Of a DNA stretch of 31,398 nt, positions 19,601 to 27,658 are shown one piece after another; the stretch's first letter is position 1; each line of letters starts with the position of its first letter. This DNA is from Chara braunii (lineage: Eukaryota > Streptophyta > Charophyceae > Charales > Characeae). The stretch covers positions 1,107,543 through 1,138,940 of the forward strand of contig BFEA01000349.1 of NCBI GenBank assembly GCA_003427395.1, written 5' to 3'. The translations under genes and the position numbers were made by a program. Below the pieces are notes generated by a model. The model saw only the letters and a list, made by a program, of their open reading frames with translations. It was not told the origin of the DNA and searched no databases.

Positions 19601-22496
19601 GGGCTTGTTTGATCTCCGACCAGTTAGTGTTGCACGTCATAGTGATGAAAAAATCCGGTTTTCCGAATCGCCCCACAATTGTCATTTTGTCGTGATATCT
19701 TTCACTCATATATCGGGGCCCCCCAGTGAACGTCGATGGTAAAACCATTTTTGTCCCAACATCGTCACCACATTTATTTGTTGCACGGCATCTTGTAAAT
19801 CCTGATAATACTACGAGTGCAATTCTTTCCTGTGGAATCTTACCCATTTTAAGCAGAGGGATTAAACTTTAGCGTACGCCATGCAACAAAACTCGTGGAA
19901 GAGACGTATTGCCTAAAGGAGGCAAAGTCTTTCACCATCGCGCTCGTGAAGGTGAACTGCATAGTACTCCTTGACAATAAATCCTGACGGCCATCCAACT
20001 TCTGAGGCACGTCGGACAGATCAACTATCAATTCCCTCCGGGAAACGTAAAATAAACCTTAAGCAGTCGTGCGCTCGAGAACATTCTGGAACCACAACCG
20101 TCTGCCGCTCACCAGGAAGAGGAGCACGCAAACAAATCTCGAGCTCACGAGGAAGGAACTCATCGACCATCAGAACACACACCTCATGAAATCCCATAGG
20201 ACGGTTATAACACCTTGCATATTCCTCATTAGACATGGCATCTGGATTTATGACCAACTTCCTCCCGTTCAACATTTCCGGCGGAAGGTCAACAACCGCC
20301 ATAAAGTCCTTCGCGTAATTGTTACATCGTTGTAGTAATTTGTGAAATTTTCTTAATATGCGTTTCGCTCGATCAAGTTCGGCATCAGGTGTACGTGCAG
20401 GTAAGTTAAGAAAATCTATGCTTTGATCAATCGCATCGCCCAAACGTTGAGGATCGTGCTAGTATAGTTGAGCAAACTGAGGACGTTCCCCTTCCCCCAC
20501 AGCCAATACACCGATACGATGAAAAATTGGACCTTGAGCCCTAAGTTGGCCCTGGAATCCTCGAACACCATCGCTCGGTTGCTTCAACCGCGAGGATGCG
20601 AAGGATAAATTATTATTAATTATCCTCGTATTGTTTTGAACGAATCGATCGTCAGAAGTTTAAGACGTCCAAAGGGAAAGAATCTCATGCTCCGAGGAGC
20701 CTTCGCAAGGTCATTCTCATAAAGGACAACGCTTTGTACCTTTTCGGCAACACATCTTTGTCCATTTTCTTTCGTGATGCCACAAGTTAGCACCACAATG
20801 CTTACACGGATCTCGACCGCTAATGCCGAACGGTTCAACAGTGCTAGCATTCCCAAGAATCGCCACGGTGTTCTCAACCGCCACATACGTTGTTGCCACA
20901 CGTGACGATGAAAGTGCATTAAGATCAGGAGTCAGAACATCATGAGAATCATTCATTTATTCCTCACTACTATTCGGCTCACTGTCTTCGCGATTGTTCA
21001 TTGAATTTTGATTTCTCATAGATGGATTTTGTGGTTGTCTCGCTCGCGATGACAAACTTCGCGAGTGCCTCGCCAGAGAAAATTGACTCTGCGATTGTCT
21101 GGCAGGAGAAGATGCACTCCTCGATTGCGCAGAGGCGCTCGCTCGAATCTCTCGAAGGATATTCACAGCGAACAAACCTCGCCTCACACCCTGTACAAAA
21201 TCTTTATGAGCACGCACATCTTCTTTCCTCCTATGATTTTTAAGCGCAACTCTCAATGCACGCATACGTTTAACATGAAAGTTTGGTCGTCTTCCCTAAC
21301 TTTTCCTTCGTTTTGAAATTATACACGACGTAGAACATGGTTCATTCACATTCATTCTATCGACTTGTTTCGTTCCTTCACCAACCTCTACAGTACTTTC
21401 AACAACTATTGCACTTGCATCATAGCCCGATAACACACGGAGAGACATCGCCGACAACGATCCAAATTCTAAACGACATACGACTTTATTCGCACGCAGT
21501 CATCGAATCAACAACATATGGTACCGTCTGTTGCGCCTTGAACGGTTCGGTTTCCACAATAATGATCTTCTCCGTCGATTATGAGATCCAATAAACTTTC
21601 TAATTAATGTGTTCGGCGAATTCGGTTGGGTCGTGGCAGCAAAAGATGAATGTGCATGAACATTTGTTAAAGTGGGAGAAAGGTTGCTCTCCACACATTT
21701 TGGTCGGACATCGGCAGTCAATGTCGACAATGAACAATTGTGCACATGTGGCGAGTGCAAGAGAAAATCATCGAGTAAAACCGATCTTTCGACCATGAAA
21801 ACGGAATCTGCATTTATTGCAGCATCCGTACGAATTTCAAGTAGACGTTCACTTTGCAAGGTCATAGAAAAATTTTCATGACAACTAATGCGATCCGTAC
21901 GAACATTAATATTTCCTTGACTCGTTCTTTTGAAAAACACAGGGCTTGTGAAATCCTTCATCGATGGAATCGCTTGTCGAAAAGATAGAGACCTATCACT
22001 ATATTGTTCTTCGGGAGAACAATCAGGACCATCCTCTTGAGTTACCATCGGCTGTTTATCTCTGCTGGAGCGATCCCCTCACCTGCAGCACCTACCGCTT
22101 GTTGTAAAGACCTTCGGGTTCGACGACTTTGGGAAACTGGTGGTCCGCGTTAGCGCGTTAGCGGTGTTCGTGTTGTGATCACATCGGTGTGTCACTTGCA
22201 GAGCGACCGGGAGTAATATTCGAACCTATACGCAATCTCAATCCATGGTTGGTTGAGGAAGAAGGGCGGTCTAACGAAGACAAACCGACTTGACCTGAAA
22301 CAACAGAAGGACACCCAGTACACTCTGATACCATTGACGAAGATACCCGAGAATTAACAACCCTTTCACAACGGCGAAGGCGTTTGCGATGCTTCCACAA
22401 AACATGCAAGGACGTATCCGCAGGTGAAGAGAAGGTTGAAACGGTGGATAGATTACTGTTGGTTGAATCGTCATGTGGACCTTGGTCCTCTGCCAT
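16650..22496 (-). pseudogene. Helitron RepHel: HUH/Y2 replication initiator fused to Pif1-like helicase, many lesions
   Basis: It would nick, transfer and unwind DNA for rolling-circle transposition. The likely start is ATG at 22496-22494 (MAEDQGPHDDS). The Ser/Arg-rich N-terminal third runs to about 20960 with frameshifts near 22190 and 22050 and several stops. A zinc-binding block follows, CKHCGANLWHHERKWTKMCC (about 20780-20840). Next come the Helitron core (GPIFHRIGVLAVGEGERPQF) and the Rep domain: STFTGGPRYMSERYHDKM, GKPDFFITMTCNTNWSEI, the HUH motif LPHAHIL (H codons 19434-19442) and the two-tyrosine helix KYVYKYVYK (about 19020-19050). The helicase (18593 to 16650) has APAGTGTTF in place of the Walker A GTGKT, Walker B LIVWDEAP, LLLAGDFRQVLPV, and the C-terminal FAVTINKLQGQ and GQLYVALSRV. 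Other stops include TAA at 19458-19460 inside EF-stop-KRGLPH, with further frameshifts near 20720, 19850, 17500 and 17000. The frame ends at TGA 16650-16652. Confidence 0.9.
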
Positions 22497-22823
22497 ATTA
22501 ATGAGCACGTACGTATGTATTTGTACATGGGCACGTTATGGCGGATAGGAGGAATAAGATGCATACAAAAAACCGGAACGAAAATAATACACCTCAAAAC
22601 ATCCATATATAGACATATGAAGAAGAGTAATATAGTGTCTAGTAGAAAAGAAAAAAAAAAAGAAAAACATAGAAGACATAGTGCAACACAAAGAACGCAG
22701 CAAAAATGTGAAGCACAGACGATAAAAAAAATAAGAAGTCAGTTCGTTTTTTTTTTTAGCGCGTCTATCGAGGTTAATCAACGTTAATTCATATCGGAAT
22801 TTATTTGTTTGTGCAAATATAGA

Positions 22824-24197
22824 TGTATAGGTCCACTTTCATGTTTTTGCAAACGTTTAATCGGGACCGGAACTTCTTTGAACTCCTATTGAGGTTAATT
22901 AATACGCCTCCTATTTTGTTTGTATGCCTGATTCGTTTCTTATATTCAATTTATGATCCTATACGCCCCTTGGTCTTTTCAGGGCCCTATGCGATAGAGT
23001 CATACGTACCTTGTCTGTCCACGTTTGCCCTTTGTCATTCTCTGGCAGGGCTTAATTTTCTGTTCGGATAAATTTCTCACTGGGAACGGAACTTCTTTTG
23101 GCTCCAATCCACCATAAACGAGGTGGCTCCTACTTGCGGCCAACCTTACGTATCCTAAGTCAATCATCTGTCCACTAAAGATTTGAAAAAGGTTACATGT
23201 CTTTGCTAACCTTTTCGAGCCCCGATTGCTAGGAAGAAGTCCGTAGTACCCATTCTCCTCTCCTGAGCACGAGGCCCAGATTTCATAAGTAGGCGTTGGC
23301 TTCACTACAACAATATTGCACCACCCCTATAAATGGGTATATGAGGCGTGCCTCACCTCTCCCCAGCCAACCTCGAAGGTCGTGGATCCAGGAAGAGTAA
23401 TTCCTAGCGATCGAGGTCGGGCAAACCGTTGATGACCTCACCTTTCTTCTCTTCTTTTGCTTGGGCGACTTTGATGAAATAGAAACAAAGGGGTCAGAGA
23501 ACATGACTTTTTGGAACAAGTCTAGGTGAGAGGAGGTCATTCGGGATAGCATGGTTGCCTTGGGAAAAAGACTACATTTACTGTCATCTTTATTCCTTCT
23601 TATCGGATTGGTTCCTTCTCCAATATTCATTCGAAATACATAGTGTGACCCAACCCTCCCAATAACACTTAATTTGCTTCACATAAGTGCCTGAGTATTT
23701 TAAGCGGCCCATGTAGACAAATCATATGTACCTTGATTATTCTCAAGCATCCTTTGCTTTCCTTCGATACCGTTTACTGGAAGACGGCCTAAGTTTATTG
23801 TTGTTTTTTAATCTTACTATCGAGACTCTTCCTTTCTAATTATTCATAAAATTCACATTATAACATCACATAACATTTAAGCCTACATTTTTTTTTCCCC
23901 AAACTTCTTACTCATCTCAAGTGGTTTTGAACATTACCTCATGTCTGTATTTTAAGGGATACTCACCTGGTTGTTTTTTAAGAATAAGCAGAACAGTATA
24001 AGAACGAACACACAAAACCATAAAATATTGAAAAACAGAATTTAACAAATCTTAGCAACTAAGGATTGATATCATCTCCATTACCATGAACACGTAGAAC
24101 ACGAGATCACATACCGACAAACGACTAAGGTGACTTTTATTTGTATACATCAACAATATTTTCTTCAAATTCCATGAATAGTTCTCAAAAAAAGAAA
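22824..24197. other. Gene-less spacer between Helitron and Penelope-like element
   Basis: No protein-like frame. Diverged direct repeats are visible: GGGAMCGGAACTTCTTT near 22864 and 23084, and TCATAYGTACCTTG near 23000 and 23729. Both pairs lie in similar surroundings (CGGCCC or GGGCCCTATG nearby). This may be an old duplicated non-coding element or a degraded LTR. From 23800 it becomes AT-rich. Confidence 0.5.
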
Positions 24198-24325
24198 TGC
24201 AAAAAAAAAAAAAAAAAAAAAGGAAAGAGAGAGAAATGACTTAAATAAGAGAGAGACAGAGAGAGAGAGAGACACAACTAAAATTAGATAGAGAGAGAGA
24301 GAAAGAGAGAGAGACAGAGATAGGG
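24198..24325 (+). repeat. Poly-A and (GA)n microsatellite at the left edge of the Penelope-like element
   Basis: A run of A near 24198-24220 is followed by GA/GACA dinucleotide repeats to about 24323. The pseudo-LTR homology begins at 24333, so the element is joined almost directly to the microsatellite. PLEs with an N-terminal endonuclease are reported to prefer microsatellite targets. Confidence 0.85.
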
Positions 24326-24335
24326 ACGACTTAAA

Positions 24336-24493
24336 TGCGTTTGAAGAGTTTTCCCGGGTACCTTTTTTTCAAGATCATTCAGGATGTTTCGAAGGACCAC
24401 CAAGGGGCTTTGGACGGGTGGGTGGAGTTTTTTGAGTTGGGGTTATACAATAAGCAAAAAAGGGACAGCGCTACCAGACGTATGAAGAAGTGA
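24336..24493 (+). pseudogene. C-terminal fragment of the PLE RT ORF in the truncated upstream copy
   Basis: Reading in the frame equivalent to ORF2 gives an open stretch (MRLKSFPGYLFFKIIQDV, then DGWVEFFELGL) that ends at TGA 24491-24493. At 24434-24436 it has GAG (Glu) where the downstream copy has TAG (30561-30563). This copy therefore preserves the ancestral codon and shows that the true ORF2 end lies at the TGA, not at the first TAG of the downstream copy. Confidence 0.75.
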
Positions 24494-25119
24494 AACATAG
24501 TGACAAGAAAGCAGTTCCCTCTGCGCATGAACCTTTAAAGGTATGAGGGTAGATTCAGACGGTATCAAGCTTATTTGCCTGGAGGAAATTAAGTGGAGCG
24601 TGCCTGGGCCTTTCCCGTGAATTCCTGCACAATCGCTGGCTCCTTACAGCCGGCTTACTGAACCCTTTGTCTCCATGATCGACCACTGGTAAATCCTCCC
24701 CTCTCTCAGTTGTCCCTTCCCGGATCTCTGCGCCCACTACTGATTCGATCCTCTCCATCTCACTTGTCCCTTCTTGGATATCTGCGCTCACTACAAATCT
24801 GCCCAATGGTCTTCCAGCTCCGCCGAGCCTCGTCCTCATCTTCCACGATTTTTTTATTATTTATTATTTATTTTATTTTATTTTCTCCTTTGTCCTTTTG
24901 CTTCTCTCGTGTTTTTTTTTCTTTGTTTCCTTCCCTGTCCCTCCCTCCTTCCTTTCCCCGGCGTTCTTCCTGCTTTTCCCTCTTTTTTTTTATCTGCTTC
25001 TCTGATCTGCTATTTCCCGCTCGTGAATGAAGGATACGACACCTCTCGGGTTTGTTTCAGAAAATGCATATCGATAGTAACGCACAAACTTTGGGAGTGA
25101 AGGCTTCGACCGTGAAACA

Positions 25120-25126
25120 TATAAAA
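25120..25126 (+). promoter_or_regulatory. TATA-like box in left pseudo-LTR
   Basis: TATAAAA lies 86 bases upstream of the predicted ribozyme cleavage site (25212/25213) and is conserved in the right pseudo-LTR (31247-31253). It could drive transcription starting shortly before the hammerhead, in which case the ribozyme would define the RNA 5' end. Promoter activity is inferred. Confidence 0.4.
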
Positions 25127-25150
25127 GCAATTGTTCGCTAAAGCTTTCTC

Positions 25151-25230
25151 CAAGCGCTCATCAGAAGTCCCCTGATGATGGTCCTATTCTGGCAATAGGA
25201 CCGAAACCGGTCGGGACACCCGCCAACGGC
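25151..25230 (+). ncRNA. Hammerhead ribozyme, left pseudo-LTR
   Basis: All core elements are present in order. Helix I 5' strand GTCCC is at 25167-25171 and CUGAUGA core at 25172-25178. One extra U (25179) precedes helix II, GGTCCTATT (25180-25188), whose loop is CTGGC and partner AATAGGACC (25194-25202). Next come GAAA (25203-25206), helix III within ACCGGT (25206-25211), C17 at 25212, and helix I 3' strand GGGAC (25213-25217). Predicted cleavage is between 25212 and 25213. Outer pairing AAGC/GCTT with an internal loop would lengthen helix I, a type I layout. Helix III is only a palindrome, as in minimal hammerheads that work as dimers. An extra base after A9 is known from at least one natural viroid hammerhead. 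Confidence 0.85.
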
Positions 25231-25272
25231 TTCCACTTATGTCATTATTCTTTCGAAGGAAGTTATCTTCGC

Positions 25273-25315
25273 GCTACTCGTGTACTTCCCATCTCTTCCT
25301 TCTTTCTCTCCCTCC

Positions 25316-25375
<60 letters not shown>

Positions 25376-25800
25376 TTTTTTCTCTCTCTCTCTGAGTCAC
25401 TCATTGCATGTTACTTCAGCGGCTGCATATGGATCGTGTCGATGACTGGATGTTGGAGAAGTGATCGTCACTTCCGGGTAATTATCGTATTTGTCGGTCG
25501 ATCGCGGGGTTCATCCCTGTCGTGTTTTTCTCGTGCTTTCGCATGAGGATCTCCTCTCGACCTGTTATAGCGTGTTAACCATTGTGAAGTTCGCAGATTG
25601 GTGGATGCGCTCGTCTACTCCATGTCACGTTGTTGAATCGCAGCTTCAACCAGAAGACGATCGGACTTGAAGGCAGCTTCGGCGAGAAGATTAGAAGATC
25701 TCGAGTCGACTTCTGTTGTCATTGTCCATGTGCTATTTTTTTGGGACCGTGTCTTGTTTTTGAAAGTTAGTTCCAGGCGATCGCAGGGTAATCAGGAGGG
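25273..25800 (+). other. PLE 5' leader with CT microsatellite
   Basis: No coding frame. A CT-rich tract, (CT)n with an internal T run, spans about 25308-25393, followed by mixed sequence up to the ORF1 ATG. How much of this belongs to the element's repeated end cannot be seen, since the right copy is cut by the window edge. Confidence 0.6.
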
Positions 25801-27658
25801 ATGGGGGACAACTTCGTCCCTTACGGCGCGTGCTTCAATTGTCGACAGCACGGTCATTGGGCGAGAAATTGCCCATATCCTGGGAGGGATGACGGGCCAA
25901 TTAGCGGTAGACCTGTTAGTGGACCAGCGCACGCATACAATCGTTCCCAACCCCTTCTTGCGCCTCCATCTGCCCCGCTTGCCCTTCCTTCTCCGTATGC
26001 CCCATCGGCTCCCCCATTACCGTCTTTGTCAATACCCTCTACCTCTCAGTCTGCGCCCCCATCCTACGCTTCGACCACCCCTGCTCTTAATCCCCACTCT
26101 ACTCCTCTCCTGCCACCTGCGCAACCACCGGAATCTACTGCTTCCGCCTCGAACGCGCTGGTTCCCTACCAGCCCAGACAGATCGTCCCTGCGACAGGAA
26201 CGTCGGGATGGAATACATGGAATCCGAGGCAAAGAGGGGATAGCGAGTTAATGGTATTAGTTCGGGAAATAGCTTACGATGCGAGGGAAATGAGGGAGGC
26301 TAGAAGGCAGGAGAACGAACGAAGGATTCGCGAGGAACAGGAGAAGGCCGCCAGAGACGCCGAAGAAAAAAGGATCGAAGAAGCGGCTTGGAAAGAGGCC
26401 GAGAAGGAGGCCAGATTGGCCAAAATGTTGGATGATAGAATGAAGGAGATGGACTCCAAGAGGGAGGAGGATAATAAGAAGATTTGGGAAAAGCTGGAAA
26501 AAGGGAAGGGCACGGAAGTAACGGAGGGGGAAAAAACTGTGACAAACGGTCACAACAAAAAGAGAGGTCTGGAGGAGATCGCCGGCGCAGCAGTCGGACA
26601 ACCATCTACGCCAAGGAAGAAAGCCAATGAAGTTGGCGCTCTCGACGCTGGTCTGCTATTGATGAACCTCGACAGCGTTCAACGAGCTCAGGCGCAGCAG
26701 AATCAGTTGCTCGAGAAGGTGCAGGCGCAGAACAACCTGATGTTCGAGCGCATGTTGAATATGATGGAAAGATTCGAGTCTCAGCGCAGGAACCAGCCAG
26801 TGGTGGCACCCGCTCCCTCGAATACGCAGAATGGGTCTGCCAACCCACCGATGACAGCAGCTGCTTCGGCGGCAGAGGCAGCAGCGGTAGCAGAGTCATC
26901 GCAATGCCCTCCACCTATCCGCATTATCCCATCTATGGCTCCTCCACCTAACCCTATTCCCCAAGCACACCACCACAACCCTGCCCACGCTCGTAATGAC
27001 CAACCCCCACCTCCCGCTCGTTCTTCCTCACCACCTGTGGCTCACCAGCAACCTCCTCCAAGCCAACTCATCCACCTTCCCCTGACCCAACCCCCCCGGA
27101 TCCTGCTAATAGAAGACCCGCTGGAGTAGTGATCCGGGAACCTACTCAGCAAACTGGCAATAGGCCAGTCACTCGCAGTATGGCAGCAACACCTGTGAAT
27201 CCGGGGCAGAATGCACCTGGACTTTCGAGGGAACGCAGCGAGTCAACTCCTGCTGCAGGAAGATCGTCGGGCAGGCTTGCCAATGTTTCGCTTCTGTAGC
27301 TGGAACAGCTAGGCGGATGTCTGGGTCTTTATCCGCTGTCAGACTGGGCACACCCTCTGGACTTGGGTTTGACCGAGTGAGAGAGGGCACCAAGGTTGTT
27401 GTAGCAAATCCAGGACCGGGAGGAAGGAGGCAGTACCGATTAGATATGGAAAAGGAACTTACGGCTTAGTATAAGAACGAATTGGTGGACCTTTGCAAAA
27501 AGGATAAGATTAAGTACCACAACAAGAAACAAGCAGTTGATGATCTGACGGCAATCCGTGTCAGGGATGCGTATGGGGAGATAGAGGAAGAAGAAGAGGT
27601 AAAGGAGGAGAATGTGGAGGAGACAACCGAAGGAACTCAAGAGGAGAATCCTTCTTGA
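25801..27658 (+). pseudogene. PLE ORF1: CCHC zinc-knuckle, coiled-coil and SAP-like protein, frameshifted
   Basis: ATG at 25801 opens 442 codons to a TAG at 27127-27129. Residues 11-24 are a zinc knuckle, CFNCRQHGHWARNC. Residues about 30-130 are Pro/Ser-rich and low in complexity. Residues about 150-240 are strongly charged and probably coiled coil (REEQEKAARDAEEKRIEEAA). A Gln-rich helix (QRAQAQQNQLLEKVQAQNNL) and a Pro-rich tail follow. Coding sense continues past the stop in other frames. One switch is in a C7 run (27091-27097) and another near 27290-27301. An in-frame TAG is at 27467-27469 and the frame ends at TGA 27656-27658. The last part contains KNELVDLCKKDKIKYHNKKQ, resembling a SAP DNA-binding helix pair, and an acidic tail. 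It is probably a gag-like RNA/DNA-binding partner of ORF2. ORF1 proteins are not a standard part of PLEs. Confidence 0.7.

Larger units (their letters stand above)
14449..22823 (-). mobile_element. Helitron (rolling-circle transposon), autonomous but inactivated
   Basis: It encodes a RepHel protein (HUH/two-tyrosine Rep joined to a Pif1-like helicase) on the minus strand plus a second ORF. On the minus strand the proposed 3' end is CTAG followed by host T (plus-strand CTAG at 14449-14452 preceded by A). It is preceded by a GC-rich hairpin (14477-14491). The hairpin is 24 bases from CTAG, farther than the usual 10 to 12. The proposed 5' end is TCTATATTTGC preceded by host A (plus-strand GA at 22822-22823, then T). 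Both ends fit the A/T insertion rule, but these short signals recur by chance, so the body of the call is solid and the exact ends are tentative. A 176-base N gap (14628-14803) lies inside, near the 3' end. Confidence 0.75.
24333..25272 (+). repeat. Left pseudo-LTR (truncated upstream PLE copy)
   Basis: It aligns to 30460-31398 nearly without gaps, offset 6127. In 180 bases compared by eye (24541-24720) I count 8 differences. It starts inside the coding end of the RT gene, as expected of a 5'-truncated tandem copy. It then holds the 3' UTR, a TC-rich stretch (about 24840-25000), a TATA-like box and the hammerhead motif. Homology can be followed only to 25272 because the right copy leaves the window there. 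Confidence 0.92.

Noticed and set aside
24710-25100. A roughly 106-codon Ser/Phe/Leu-rich frame found in both pseudo-LTRs (24710-25030 and 30837-31157)
   Set aside because: It is present twice only because the repeat is duplicated. It lies over a TC-rich UTR, differs in ways that ignore codon position, and lacks any domain.
25308-25395. Long Leu/Ser and Phe open frames over the CT/T tract
   Set aside because: They are translations of a microsatellite, not a gene.
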